This document shows, piece after piece, positions 1 through 7,618 of a stretch of DNA of 12,885 nt; within the stretch, counting starts at the first letter, position 1; each line of letters opens with the position of its first letter. The notes beneath the pieces are model-generated. The model did not search any database. It was not told the origin of the DNA and was given only the letters and a program-made list of their open reading frames with translations. Location of the stretch: NCBI GenBank assembly GCA_903930395.1, contig CAIYYE010000386.1:1-12885 (forward strand), read 5' to 3'. A program made the position numbers and the translations under genes. The stretch comes from an uncultured beta proteobacterium. Lineage in GTDB: Bacteria; Pseudomonadota; Gammaproteobacteria; Burkholderiales; Rhodocyclaceae.

Positions 1-600
1 ACGCCCTGGCAGATGGTGACGGCCTACTCGGTCTTTGCCAACGGGGGTTTCCGGATCAATCCCTTCGTGGTCCGGGAGATTCGCGACGGGGCCAATCAGG
101 TGCTTGCCGTTTCGGCAGCAACTGAAGCCGGCAGCGAGGAAAACCGCGTCATCGATCCGCGCAATGCCTTCCTGATGGATGCCATGCTGCGCGATGTCAC
201 CCTCTACGGAACAGCGGCGAGGGCATCGGCCATCCTCAAACGTCAGGACCTGGCGGGCAAGACTGGCACCACGAACGAATACCTGGATGCCTGGTTCTGC
301 GGCTACCAGATGACGGTGAGTGGCTGTGCCTGGGTCGGTTTCGACCAGCCGCGCAAGCTCGGCGACAAGGAAACCGGCGGCGCCGCAGCGCTGCCCATCT
401 GGATCGGCTACATGAGCCGGGCGCTGAAAGACGTTCCGATGTCCCTGCCGCAGCAACCGGAGGGACTGGTGGCTTATGGCGAAGGCAAGGATCGCACTTA
501 CGTGTATACCGAGAACGTCAAGGAAAACGACCCCGAGGACGGGGCCGCCGATGCGACGCCTTTACCCAAGCCGGACCTCAGCGCACCACCCAGCGACTGA
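1..600 (+). CDS. mrcA: Penicillin-binding protein 1A, C-terminal part (5' end outside window)
   Basis: Bifunctional (class A) peptidoglycan glycosyltransferase/transpeptidase that builds and crosslinks the cell wall in the periplasm, anchored in the inner membrane. Only the last ~199 residues of the transpeptidase domain are visible; the frame is open from base 1 (TPWQM...). The third active-site motif KTGTTNE is clear (KTG encoded at 259-267), preceded by the family-typical MTAYSVFANGG-like segment and followed by DAWFCGY and WVGFD. The SxxK and SxN motifs and the glycosyltransferase domain lie upstream, outside the window. The tail (roughly the last 40 residues) is acidic and Pro-rich, as in many PBP1A proteins. 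The TGA stop (598-600) directly abuts the stop of convergent cyaY. The family call is firm; PBP1A rather than another class A PBP rests on the motif context and on cyaY/lysA lying next to it. Confidence 0.92.
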   Translation, partial: TPWQMVTAYSVFANGGFRINPFVVREIRDGANQVLAVSAATEAGSEENRVIDPRNAFLMDAMLRDVTLYGTAARASAILKRQDLAGKTGTTNEYLDAWFCGYQMTVSGCAWVGFDQPRKLGDKETGGAAALPIWIGYMSRALKDVPMSLPQQPEGLVAYGEGKDRTYVYTENVKENDPEDGAADATPLPKPDLSAPPSD

Positions 601-918
601 TCAGCCCAATTTGATGCCCTCGCCGGCCTGCTGGCTGGCGAGCGCCGACAACTTGGCGAGCAGTTCGGCACCATCGCGGGTATCGCGCCAGTCGGCGCCA
701 TCCCAGCGGAAGTGAAAACCGCCCGAGCGGGCTGCGACCCAGATTTCACGCGCCACACCGTGGCGATTGACGATGATCTTGCTGCCATCGTCGAATTCGA
801 TTTCGAGCACGCCACCGGCCGCCAATTGACAATCGACATCCGCCCCACTGGCCTCCAGTGCCGCATCGATCCGGGTCAGCATGGCATCGGCCAGGGTGTT
901 GAATTCCTTGTCATCCAT
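601..918 (-). CDS. cyaY: CyaY, bacterial frataxin (iron-sulfur cluster assembly regulator)
   Basis: Small cytosolic acidic iron-binding protein that interacts with the IscS/IscU machinery and modulates iron-sulfur cluster assembly. The 105-residue product matches the usual CyaY length. It starts with an acidic helix (MDDKEFNTLADAML...) followed by the frataxin core: VLEIEFDDGSKIIVN, REIWVAARSGGFHF and the W-containing strand before the C-terminal helix. The Asp/Glu-rich first helix and the DD in the first strand are the presumed iron-binding surface. The start is ATG at 918, with an AGGA about 12 bases upstream, a rather long spacing. It is divergent from lptM across 41 bases and convergent with mrcA with no gap. 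A hairpin-forming sequence (619-642) lies inside its 3' coding end. Confidence 0.95.
   Translation of the reverse strand: MDDKEFNTLADAMLTRIDAALEASGADVDCQLAAGGVLEIEFDDGSKIIVNRHGVAREIWVAARSGGFHFRWDGADWRDTRDGAELLAKLSALASQQAGEGIKLG
619..642. other. Strong hairpin at the mrcA/cyaY convergent junction
   Basis: A 10-bp stem (CTCGCCGGCC / GGCTGGCGAG, one G-T wobble) closes a 4-base loop. It starts 18 bases after the mrcA stop and lies within the last codons of cyaY. There is no T-tract on either side, so it is not a standard intrinsic terminator. It could stabilise the mrcA mRNA 3' end or help Rho-dependent termination; that role is inference. Confidence 0.4.
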
Positions 919-922
919 CGTG

Positions 923-931
923 TGCTACCAT
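923..931 (+). promoter_or_regulatory. Candidate extended -10 promoter for lptM-lysA-hslR
   Basis: TGC followed by TACCAT gives an extended -10 element (4 of 6 matches to TATAAT plus the TG). It sits about 29 bases before the lptM ATG, in the 41-base divergent gap. No convincing -35 at 16-18 bases is visible, which fits an extended -10 promoter. Its cyaY-side counterpart was not identified. Confidence 0.3.
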
Positions 932-959
932 CCTGTTCTTCGCTGACAGCGCCCCGAAC

Positions 960-1121
960 ATGTCCAGAATCGCCGCCCTGCTGATTATCCTGAGCCTTGC
1001 CGCCTGCGGCATGAAGGGCAAACTGGAACGCCCGCCCGGCCAGGCGCCTGAGCCGCTGCTTGGCACTGCCAAGCCAGCCGTCAAGAATGTTAGCACGACC
1101 CCCAGCCCCAAAGCCCCATGA
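960..1121 (+). CDS. lptM: LptM (YifL-like) small outer-membrane lipoprotein
   Basis: A 53-residue lipoprotein. The N-terminus has a short Arg-bearing n-region, a hydrophobic core (IAALLIILSL) and a clear lipobox LAAC with the lipidated Cys at residue 16, followed by GMKGKLERPPG, the conserved start of YifL/LptM proteins (CG-x-KG-L-PP). The C-terminal half is Pro/Ala-rich and probably disordered. In E. coli, LptM helps the LPS translocon LptD/LptE mature at the BAM complex; the same role here is inference from family. In enterobacteria yifL also sits near cyaY and dapF, so the location beside cyaY and a lysine-pathway gene fits. There is no good ribosome-binding site before the ATG. Its TGA overlaps the lysA ATG (ATGA at 1118-1121), so the two are probably translationally coupled. 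Confidence 0.85.
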   Translation: MSRIAALLIILSLAACGMKGKLERPPGQAPEPLLGTAKPAVKNVSTTPSPKAP

Positions 1122-2380
1122 CCCACTTTGCCCTGAAAAACGGCGTTCTGCACGCCGAATCCCTAGCCTTGCCTGCCATTGCCGATCAGTTCGGAACGCC
1201 GGCCTATGTCTATTCCCGCGCCGCGCTGGAAGCATCACTGCGCGAATTCCATGACGTCCTGGGCAGCCACCCGACCGGTCAGGGCGCTCTCGTCTGCTAC
1301 GCCGTCAAGGCCAATTCCAATCTCGCCATCCTCAACGTTTTCGCCCGCCTCGGCGCCGGTTTCGACATCGTTTCCGGTGGCGAACTGCAGCGCGTGCTGG
1401 CTGCCGGGGCCGATCCGAAGAAGGTCGTTTTTTCAGGCGTCGGCAAGACCGCTGAGGAGATGAAGCTGGCCCTCGAGGTCGGCATTTTCTGCTTCAACGT
1501 CGAATCTGCTGCCGAGTTGGAGCGCCTCAACGAAGTCGCCGGCCGCTGCGGCAAGAAGGCGCCGATCAGCCTGCGCGTAAATCCCAACGTCGATCCGAAG
1601 ACGCATCCCTACATTTCCACCGGCCTCAAGGGTGCCAAGTTCGGCGTCGCCTACGACAGTGCGCTGGCCCTCTACCGCCGTGCCGCCGCCCTGCCCCATA
1701 TCGACGTCGCCGGCATCGACTGCCACATCGGCTCGCAACTGCTCGATCCCTCACCCTTCATCGAAGCCCTCGACCGGATTCTGGCCCTGGTAGACCAGAT
1801 GGCAGCCGAAGGCATCGCCATCCATCACCTCGACCTCGGTGGTGGCCTGGGTATCAAGTACAACGCCGAGCAGGTGCAACCCACCGTCGCCGCCTACCTG
1901 ACACCGTTGCTCGACAAGCTGGCCGGCCGCGGCCTGCAGATCGTCCTCGAACCGGGTCGCCGCCTGGTCGGCAATGCCGGTCTCCTGCTCACCCGCATCG
2001 AATACCTCAAGCAGGGCGAAGCCAAGAATTTCGCCATCATCGACGCCGCCATGAACGATCTCATGCGCCCGGCCCTGTACGAAGCCTGGCACGACATCCT
2101 GCCCGTCGTGCCGCGTGCCGGTGCCAGCACCGCTTACGATGTCGTCGGCCCGGTCTGCGAAACCGGTGATTTCCTCGGCCAGGACCGCCCGCTGGCCGTA
2201 GAAGCCGGCGACCTGCTCGCCGTCATGTCGGCCGGCGCTTACGGCATGGCCATGGCCTCGAATTACAACACCCGGCCGCGGGCAGTTGAAATCATGGTCG
2301 ATGGCGAACAGGTCCACGTCATTCGCCAGCGCGAAACCGTCGAACAACTCTACGCCGGCGAGTCCATTCTCCCCAAGTGA
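1118..2380 (+). CDS. lysA: Diaminopimelate decarboxylase
   Basis: PLP enzyme that decarboxylates meso-diaminopimelate to L-lysine, the last step of lysine synthesis. It has 420 residues, the usual length, and belongs to the fold-III alanine-racemase/ornithine-decarboxylase family. Visible motifs are the PLP lysine K64 in CYAVKANSN, HIGSQ (203-207), the glycine loop GGGLG (241-245) that binds PLP phosphate, EPGR (278-281), the active-site Cys347 in GPVCETGD, and Tyr375 in SAGAYG. The start ATG overlaps the lptM stop. The bases before it are C-rich with no Shine-Dalgarno sequence, so initiation probably depends on ribosomes finishing lptM. The TGA stop overlaps the GTG start of the next gene. 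Confidence 0.97.
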   Translation: MTHFALKNGVLHAESLALPAIADQFGTPAYVYSRAALEASLREFHDVLGSHPTGQGALVCYAVKANSNLAILNVFARLGAGFDIVSGGELQRVLAAGADPKKVVFSGVGKTAEEMKLALEVGIFCFNVESAAELERLNEVAGRCGKKAPISLRVNPNVDPKTHPYISTGLKGAKFGVAYDSALALYRRAAALPHIDVAGIDCHIGSQLLDPSPFIEALDRILALVDQMAAEGIAIHHLDLGGGLGIKYNAEQVQPTVAAYLTPLLDKLAGRGLQIVLEPGRRLVGNAGLLLTRIEYLKQGEAKNFAIIDAAMNDLMRPALYEAWHDILPVVPRAGASTAYDVVGPVCETGDFLGQDRPLAVEAGDLLAVMSAGAYGMAMASNYNTRPRAVEIMVDGEQVHVIRQRETVEQLYAGESILPK

Positions 2381-2751
2381 GCGGTCTGCGCGTCGATAAA
2401 TGGCTGTGGGCAGCGCGTTTCTTCAAGACGCGCTCCCTGGCCAGCGATGCGGTCAGTGGCGGCAAAGTCAAGGTCAATGGCGCGACGACCAAACCAGCCC
2501 GCGACATCAAGATCGGTGACCGCCTCGATATTGCCAACAGCGAAACCCGCTGGGAAGTGAGCGTCCTCGTCCTCTCCGACAAGCGCGGCCCGGCTCCCGA
2601 AGCTCGCCTGCTGTACGAAGAAACACAGGAAAGCATCAGCGCCCGCGAAGCCGCACGGACCAGCCGCCAGTTTATCCAGGACCCTGCCGCCGACATCCAC
2701 GGCCGGCCGACCAAGCGTGACCGGCGCCAGATGGACCGCTACGGCCGCTAG
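2377..2751 (+). CDS. hslR: Hsp15-like S4-domain RNA-binding protein (ribosome rescue factor)
   Basis: 124 residues. The S4 RNA-binding domain occupies about residues 4-65 (LRVDKWLWAARFFKTRSLA...VKVNG), followed by a basic C-terminal tail ending in RDRRQMDRYGR. Hsp15 of E. coli binds stalled 50S subunits that carry peptidyl-tRNA and helps recycle them after heat shock; this function is assigned by family. The start is GTG at 2377, overlapping the lysA stop as GTGA, with no strong ribosome-binding site, so coupled re-initiation is likely. No ATG in this frame precedes the conserved VDKWLW motif, which supports the GTG. The TAG stop directly abuts the stop of the convergent carrier gene. Confidence 0.9.
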   Translation: MSGLRVDKWLWAARFFKTRSLASDAVSGGKVKVNGATTKPARDIKIGDRLDIANSETRWEVSVLVLSDKRGPAPEARLLYEETQESISAREAARTSRQFIQDPAADIHGRPTKRDRRQMDRYGR

Positions 2752-3639
2752 CTACAAGACGTAAGCCAAGGCCAGCGGCAGGAAAATCAAGGCCGCCAGA
2801 TTGCCGATCAAGACGATGGATGCGACGCGCTGCGGCTCCTGCTTGTAGCGCTCGGCAAACAGGAAGTTGAGGACGGCCGGCGGCAGCGCGCCGAAAACGA
2901 AGAGCATCGCGGCATCCCGGCCCTGCAGGCCAAGCAACTGAATGACGCCGGCCGCGATCAGCATGCCGGCCAGCGGCCTGAGCAGGGCGCTGCCCAGCGC
3001 CAGCTTCCAGTCGCGGAAGGAGACATCCGTCATCCGCACACCCAGCGCAAAAAGCAGCAAGGGAACGGAAATATCGCCGAGCATCTTGATCGCCGTGAGC
3101 AGTGGCGACCACACCGGAATCTTGAGAAAGGCGACAGCCAGGCCGGCCATCGCGGCAAACAGCACGGGCACACGCCACAGCGTCAGCAAGCGCGTACTCG
3201 GATCAAGCAAACGGGCACCGAAGGAAAAGTGCAAGGTATTCTCGACCATGAAGAGGACCACCGCCGCCGGCAAGGCACTTTCGCCCCAGGCCAGCACGGC
3301 AAGTGGCAGGCCGATATTGCCGGAATTGTTGAAGAGCATCGGCGGCACCAGGGTCTTGGCCGGAATGCCGAAGAGCCGGGCCACCGGCCAGGCGAACAGG
3401 CCGCACAGGGCGAGCACCAGAAGACCACCCAGCGCGAGGGGTGCAAAGGCCGCCAGATCGAAAGACTTGCCGGCCATCGCGGCAAAGACCAGGGCCGGCA
3501 CGAAGACATCCATGTTTAGCCGGTTGGCCACCGCCATTTCCGGCTTGTGCTGGCGCGCATAGAAATAACCCGCAGCGACAATCCCGAAAATCGGGAAGAG
3601 AATCGCCGCGAGGCGCAGAGCGAGAGAGTTATCGGTCAA
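2752..3639 (-). CDS. AEC-family (auxin efflux carrier-like) transporter
   Basis: Inner-membrane secondary carrier of 295 residues, almost entirely hydrophobic, with about ten predicted membrane segments. Conserved family motifs are the N-terminal half segment [11 protein letters not shown] (near residues 103-113) and the C-terminal [13 protein letters not shown], where the two inverted halves of the fold carry their unwound helices. Bacterial members export or import organic acids such as malate; the substrate here cannot be told. The start is TTG at 3639, overlapping the hslU TGA as TTGA, with no clear Shine-Dalgarno sequence, so translation is probably coupled to hslU. The next in-frame Met (residue 35) would cut off the first membrane helix, which supports the TTG. 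No functional link to HslUV is known. Confidence 0.85.
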   Translation of the reverse strand: MTDNSLALRLAAILFPIFGIVAAGYFYARQHKPEMAVANRLNMDVFVPALVFAAMAGKSFDLAAFAPLALGGLLVLALCGLFAWPVARLFGIPAKTLVPPMLFNNSGNIGLPLAVLAWGESALPAAVVLFMVENTLHFSFGARLLDPSTRLLTLWRVPVLFAAMAGLAVAFLKIPVWSPLLTAIKMLGDISVPLLLFALGVRMTDVSFRDWKLALGSALLRPLAGMLIAAGVIQLLGLQGRDAAMLFVFGALPPAVLNFLFAERYKQEPQRVASIVLIGNLAALIFLPLALAYVL

Positions 3640-4967
3640 AGGACATAGCGCGACAGGTCTTCGTCGCCCGCCAGTTCGTTGAGCTTGGCATTGACGTAAA
3701 CAGTGTCGATCAGCACCGTATCGAAAGCGGCCTTGCCGGCGCCGAACGACACTTCTTCGAGCAGCTTTTCCATGACCGTATGCAAACGGCGGGCGCCGAT
3801 GTTCTCGGTCTTTTCATTGACCTGGAAAGCGATTTCGGCCAGTCGCCGGATACCATCCGGCGTGAAGTTCAACTGCACCCCTTCGGTCTCGAGCAGCGCC
3901 TGGTATTGCTTGGTCAGACAGGCATCGGTCTGGGTCAGGATGCACTCGAAATCGGCCACCGACAGCGAATCGAGTTCGACGCGGATGGGGAAACGCCCCT
4001 GCAACTCCGGTATCAGGTCGGACGGCTTGGAGAGGTGGAAAGCGCCGGAGGCAATGAACAGGATGTGATCAGTCTTGATCATGCCGTACTTGGTCGACAC
4101 CGTCGTCCCTTCGACCAGCGGCAGCAGGTCGCGCTGCACGCCCTGGCGCGAGACATCGGCGCCCTGCATGTCCGAGCGGCTGGCAATCTTGTCGAGTTCA
4201 TCGAGGAAGACAATGCCGTTCTGCTCGACGGCGCGCACCGCCTCGAGCTTGACGTCCTCGTCATTGACGAGCTTGGCGGCCTCTTCATCCGTGAGCAGCT
4301 TCAAGGCCTCGGGAATCTTCAGCTTGCGCGATTTCTTCTTGCCGCCACCGACGCTCTGGAACATCCCCTGGATCTGCTGGGTCAGCTCTTCCATGCCGGG
4401 TGGTGCGAAGATTTCAGCCTGCATGCCGGGAACGGCGACTTCAATGTCGATTTCCTTGTCGTCGAGTTCGCCTTCGCGCAGCTTCTTGCGAAATTTCTGG
4501 CGGGTTGTGCTATCGCTGGCAGCCGCCTCTGAATTTTCGGCAAAAAACCCGGGGCTGCGTGGCGGCGGCAACAAAACGTCGAGAATCCGCTCTTCAGCCG
4601 CATCCTCGGCGCGGCCACGCATGCTCTTGACGGCCCGTTCGCGGTGCGACTTGATGGCCATTTCGACCAGGTCGCGGATGATGGTTTCCACATCGCGGCC
4701 GACGTAGCCAACCTCCGTAAACTTGGTCGCCTCGATCTTGATGAAGGGTGCATTGGCCAGGCGAGCCAGACGGCGGGCGATCTCGGTCTTGCCAACGCCG
4801 GTCGGCCCGATCATCAGGATGTTCTTCGGCGTGATTTCCTGGCGCAAGGGCTCGGCCACCTGCGAACGCCGCCAGCGGTTGCGCAGGGCAATGGCGACGG
4901 CCTTCTTGGCGTTGTTCTGGCCGACGATATGCTTGTCGAGTTCGGAAACGATTTCCTGCGGGGTCAT
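3636..4967 (-). CDS. hslU: HslU, ATPase/unfoldase subunit of the HslUV protease
   Basis: AAA+ hexamer that unfolds substrates and threads them into HslV in the cytosol. It has 443 residues from the ATG at 4967, the same length as E. coli HslU. Motifs are Walker A GPTGVGKT (54-61), pore loop GYVG (87-90), Walker B VFLDEL (253-258), the arginine-finger segment GRFPIRV (324-330) and sensor 2 GARRL (391-395). The intermediate I-domain lies between about residues 110 and 235 and contains an Ala/Ser/Thr-rich insert. The C-terminal tail DEDLSRYVL docks into HslV and is intact. An in-frame ATG at 4985 overlaps the hslV stop, but the GGAGGA at 4974-4979 lies 6 bases before the 4967 ATG, and family N-termini ([14 protein letters not shown]) agree with 4967. 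Confidence 0.97.
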   Translation of the reverse strand: MTPQEIVSELDKHIVGQNNAKKAVAIALRNRWRRSQVAEPLRQEITPKNILMIGPTGVGKTEIARRLARLANAPFIKIEATKFTEVGYVGRDVETIIRDLVEMAIKSHRERAVKSMRGRAEDAAEERILDVLLPPPRSPGFFAENSEAAASDSTTRQKFRKKLREGELDDKEIDIEVAVPGMQAEIFAPPGMEELTQQIQGMFQSVGGGKKKSRKLKIPEALKLLTDEEAAKLVNDEDVKLEAVRAVEQNGIVFLDELDKIASRSDMQGADVSRQGVQRDLLPLVEGTTVSTKYGMIKTDHILFIASGAFHLSKPSDLIPELQGRFPIRVELDSLSVADFECILTQTDACLTKQYQALLETEGVQLNFTPDGIRRLAEIAFQVNEKTENIGARRLHTVMEKLLEEVSFGAGKAAFDTVLIDTVYVNAKLNELAGDEDLSRYVL

Positions 4968-4973
4968 CGCGGC

Positions 4974-4979
4974 TCCTCC
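4974..4979 (-). promoter_or_regulatory. Ribosome-binding site deciding the hslU start
   Basis: GGAGGA (mRNA sense) lies 6 bases upstream of ATG 4967 and just after the hslV stop codon. It selects 4967 over the in-frame ATG at 4985, which has no such site and would add six residues (MTGGAA). Confidence 0.75.
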
Positions 4980-4981
4980 GG

Positions 4982-5518
4982 TCATTCGAGCACCTCGATG
5001 GTGAAATTTCGGTTGGTGTAGATGCAGATGTCTCCGGCGATCTCCAGCGACTTGGTGACGATCTCGCGCGGCGCCAGCTCGGTATTTTCGAGCAAGGCGC
5101 GGGCCGCGCTCTGGGCGTACGAACCGCCAGAACCGATGGCGACAATGCCCTGCTCCGGCTCCAGCACATCGCCATTGCCGGTGATGATCAGAGAGACATC
5201 GCGATCAGCCACCGAGAGCATCGCCTCAAGCCGGCGCAGGGCGCGGTCGGAGCGCCAGTCCTTGGCCAGTTCGACGGCGGAGCGCAGCAAATTGCCCTGG
5301 TGCTTCTCCAGCTTGGCCTCGAAGCGCTCGAACAGCGTGAAGGCATCGGCCGTGCCGCCGGCAAAACCGGCCAGGATGCGACCCTGATAGAGGCGGCGAA
5401 CCTTTTTCGCGGTCGCCTTGATGACGATGTTGCCCAGCGTGACCTGGCCATCGCCGCCCATGGCGACGGAATTGCCCCGGCGCACCGACAGGATCGTCGT
5501 GCCGTGATATTGCTCCAT
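4982..5518 (-). CDS. hslV: HslV, peptidase subunit of the HslUV protease
   Basis: Threonine peptidase of the proteasome beta-subunit family; a dodecamer that degrades proteins fed by HslU. It has 178 residues. The N-terminal MEQYHG is a short propeptide before the catalytic Thr7 (mature end TTILSVRR). E. coli has only the initiator Met to remove. GGDGQVT, the basic KKVRR segment with [10 protein letters not shown], and GSGGSYA near the C-terminal third are all typical. It starts at ATG 5518, 9 bases after the STAS gene stop, with AAAGG upstream. Its stop is followed immediately by the hslU ribosome-binding site, so the two subunits are made from one mRNA. No sigma-32-type promoter was found directly in front. 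Confidence 0.97.
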   Translation of the reverse strand: MEQYHGTTILSVRRGNSVAMGGDGQVTLGNIVIKATAKKVRRLYQGRILAGFAGGTADAFTLFERFEAKLEKHQGNLLRSAVELAKDWRSDRALRRLEAMLSVADRDVSLIITGNGDVLEPEQGIVAIGSGGSYAQSAARALLENTELAPREIVTKSLEIAGDICIYTNRNFTIEVLE

Positions 5519-5527
5519 AGTTGACCT

Positions 5528-6808
5528 TTAGGACTTGGGAACGAGAATGCGCGCCTGCTTGTTGAGGCCGACCACGGCCATCAACTCGGCGACCAGATGG
5601 TTCGGGCTGCGGATGATGATGTCGCGCCCCGCCGCCTTGTAGGGTGCAAGACGATTGACCAGCTGCCCGACCGAGACGAAATCGAGGCGGCGCACGCCGG
5701 AAAAATCGAGCACCGGATGCTCGGAGGCCTCGATCACGGCGCTCAGCTCCTCAAACCGGCAGCCCTTGAGCTCGCCGGACAGGTAATAGGCGCCGTCACC
5801 CTGACGTACCGTACTGGCCGAGGCGGCGGGCGCCACCCCGTTGGCTCGCGGCTCCCACGACGGCGGCGACAGCTCGAAGGTCACCGCATAATCGACCGCA
5901 CGCTCCTCGAAAGAATCCTGGGTGCCATGCCGCTGCAACAATTCCAGCAACAGGCGCCAGGAGGGTTCATGGGCGGCATCGCCAGCCACGAGGCGGCTGT
6001 TCAGCCGGTCAATGAAAACATCCGTGCCGCCAAGTGCCACCGACAGGCGGGTTTTTCGCGCTTTGGTGAGCAAATCCGCCAGTTGCCCGGCCACCTCATC
6101 ATCGCAACCGACCAGCTTGGTGCATTCGACAGTGACCGGCTCTTTTTTCTCGATCAGTTTGGCCAACTGGGTGATCGGCAAGGCACCTTCCGAGGTCAGC
6201 ACGCCCTGCAGGAATATTTTTTGCGGACCGGCCGAACCCGCCGCCGGATTTGCCACGGGCGAAGCCTGCGACCAGGTCGGCGGGGACATTTCGCAGGCCT
6301 CGGCATACTCTGCGCCCAGCCGTTCAAAGGCAGCCCGTTCGCCGGTGGCCTGCAACAGATCGAAGAGGAGGAGCCAGAAACGACGGCCTTCAGTGCCGTG
6401 GTAGGAACGGACAAAGGTTTCCAGCAGGGAACGCGCCGCGCCATCCTGACCATTGGCGTAAAGCACGACCACCTGCTCAACACAGGCTTGCAGGGGGTCG
6501 TCGTCATGATTGACGTCAACGCCCATGACGCTCGATTCAGTGAAATCGTCACTATCGAAATCGTCGATGGTGAAGCCTGAATCGGTCGTCAGTGGCGCCT
6601 GCTTCGGCAAGGATTGCGCAGGGGCAACAGCGCCCGCCTTGGCGGGGGTGAACTCGAGGTCGGGCAGGGGCTCGGGGCGCGCCTTGGGCTGTTCATCCGC
6701 CACCACCGCCGGTGCTGGCGGTTCGGACGGGGGCTCCGGTGCTCGCGGACGAGCGGCCGGTCGTTCCGGCATCTTCTTGTCCTGCTTCTTGAAAAAGGAA
6801 AAAACCAT
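5528..6808 (-). CDS. STAS-domain protein with duplicated helical+STAS modules
   Basis: 426 residues, no signal peptide or membrane helix, so probably cytosolic. Order: a short basic start (MVFSFFKKQDKK), a Pro/Ala-rich linker (about 16-70), an acidic stretch (about 78-104), helical module 1 (about 105-180, TPR-like), a STAS-like domain (about 195-275), a shorter helical module 2 (about 282-320), and a better conserved STAS domain (about 336-426, with LDFSGVRRLDFVSVGQL in the region where anti-sigma antagonists carry their phosphosite). The helical modules share a signature: W-x-LLL-x-LLQ-x2-G, then F-E and Y-A, ending in E-x-SPP-x-W (172-179 and 311-318). The ATG at 6808 has GGAG 5 bases before it; a GTG at 6814 has none at proper spacing. 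It is the first gene of the hslVU unit, suggesting but not proving a link to proteolysis or stress signalling. The specific function is unknown. Confidence 0.8.
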   Translation of the reverse strand: MVFSFFKKQDKKMPERPAARPRAPEPPSEPPAPAVVADEQPKARPEPLPDLEFTPAKAGAVAPAQSLPKQAPLTTDSGFTIDDFDSDDFTESSVMGVDVNHDDDPLQACVEQVVVLYANGQDGAARSLLETFVRSYHGTEGRRFWLLLFDLLQATGERAAFERLGAEYAEACEMSPPTWSQASPVANPAAGSAGPQKIFLQGVLTSEGALPITQLAKLIEKKEPVTVECTKLVGCDDEVAGQLADLLTKARKTRLSVALGGTDVFIDRLNSRLVAGDAAHEPSWRLLLELLQRHGTQDSFEERAVDYAVTFELSPPSWEPRANGVAPAASASTVRQGDGAYYLSGELKGCRFEELSAVIEASEHPVLDFSGVRRLDFVSVGQLVNRLAPYKAAGRDIIIRSPNHLVAELMAVVGLNKQARILVPKS

Positions 6809-6832
6809 GTTCACTCCGCCTGCGGGACGGTA

Positions 6833-6861
6833 GTTTTAGCACGGCCTCGAACTTCATGCAA
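6833..6861 (-). promoter_or_regulatory. Candidate promoter for the STAS-hslV-hslU unit
   Basis: In - strand sense: TTGCAT (6856-6861), 17-base spacer, TAAAAC (6833-6838) preceded by TGC, an extended -10. Transcription would begin near 6826, about 18 bases before the ATG at 6808. It overlaps the stop codon of the upstream permease gene. The -35 is weak (only TTG matches), the spacing is ideal. It would separate the protease unit from the metal-uptake operon. Confidence 0.4.
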
Positions 6862-7618
6862 CGAGCAAGCCGACCAGCACCAGGAGGAGCGCCAGAACCG
6901 GGCCGAATGGCTGGTCCAGGCCAAGCGCCGCAACAAATGCGACAACATAGGCCAGGACAGCGATGCCCAGCGCCCAGGCCAGGCCATTGCGCCAGTTTTT
7001 GGCACGCCGGAAGGCCAGCCAGGGCGGAATAAAGACAAGGGCGAAAGCCCCCATGACGCCAAGACTCATGGTCGCCAGGGCGAGGCAAAGTGCCACCATG
7101 AGGTCGAAGCCGACATGGATAGGCCAGGCCGGCAGGCGGCGCAGGCGGAAGAGATCGGGATAGACACGGGCCAGCAACAATCGGGACGACAAGGCACGCA
7201 GGACAATCATGGCGACCAGACCGCCAATGGCCACCGACCAAAGCTGCTCGCTATCGGCAAAATAGAGCTGGCCATCGAAAAGTGCATGGCCGAGGCGTTC
7301 GGCCATCGGGGCATTGGCCGCCAGCAAGATGGCCCCCGCCCAGGCGCCGAGCAGCAGCAGCGCATCCCCGGCGCCACCCGACAGGCGCCGGGCAAACAGA
7401 TGCCGGCCAGCTCCCGCCAGACCGGCGGCGAGCAAGCCACCAAGGACCGGCGCCCAACCGCCCAGCATCGCCAGCAAGGCACCCGCGGCGGCGACATTGG
7501 CGTAGGCCAGGGCAGCCAGCCATTCGTCACGCAGCCTCAGGTAGCAGCCGAGCACGGGAAGCAGGATGGCAAAGCCCAAACCGGTCAGAAAAGGGACGAT
7601 GAAAAGATCACTCGACAT
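6854..7618 (-). CDS. znuB: ZnuB-like metal ABC transporter permease
   Basis: Integral membrane permease of the ABC-3 family (zinc/manganese importers), 254 residues, slightly shorter than typical ZnuB. It is strongly hydrophobic with about seven to eight membrane segments. The segment after the first helix, CYLRLRDEWLAALAYANVAAAGALLA, corresponds to the conserved region LGxFLVLRRMSxxGDALAHA in the family, but here it is diverged. MSLGVMGAFALVFIPPWLAF matches the conserved P-containing helix near the ATPase-coupling region. It starts at ATG 7618 with GGGAGG upstream and overlaps the ATPase gene by 11 bases. It would import the metal released by the ZnuA-like protein. Zinc is favoured by context; manganese or iron is not excluded. 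Confidence 0.8.
   Translation of the reverse strand: MSSDLFIVPFLTGLGFAILLPVLGCYLRLRDEWLAALAYANVAAAGALLAMLGGWAPVLGGLLAAGLAGAGRHLFARRLSGGAGDALLLLGAWAGAILLAANAPMAERLGHALFDGQLYFADSEQLWSVAIGGLVAMIVLRALSSRLLLARVYPDLFRLRRLPAWPIHVGFDLMVALCLALATMSLGVMGAFALVFIPPWLAFRRAKNWRNGLAWALGIAVLAYVVAFVAALGLDQPFGPVLALLLVLVGLLVA

Noticed and set aside
3441..4532. 363-codon open frame on the + strand opposite hslU
   Set aside because: It is an antisense shadow of the well-conserved hslU and carrier genes; low-complexity composition and no recognisable motif. GC-rich codons leave the opposite strand open.
4968..4985. hslU start at the upstream ATG 4985 overlapping the hslV stop
   Set aside because: The GGAGGA site and the family N-terminus and length point to 4967.
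6809..6814. GTG start for the STAS gene at 6814
   Set aside because: The Shine-Dalgarno GGAG directly touches the GTG; spacing fits the ATG at 6808.
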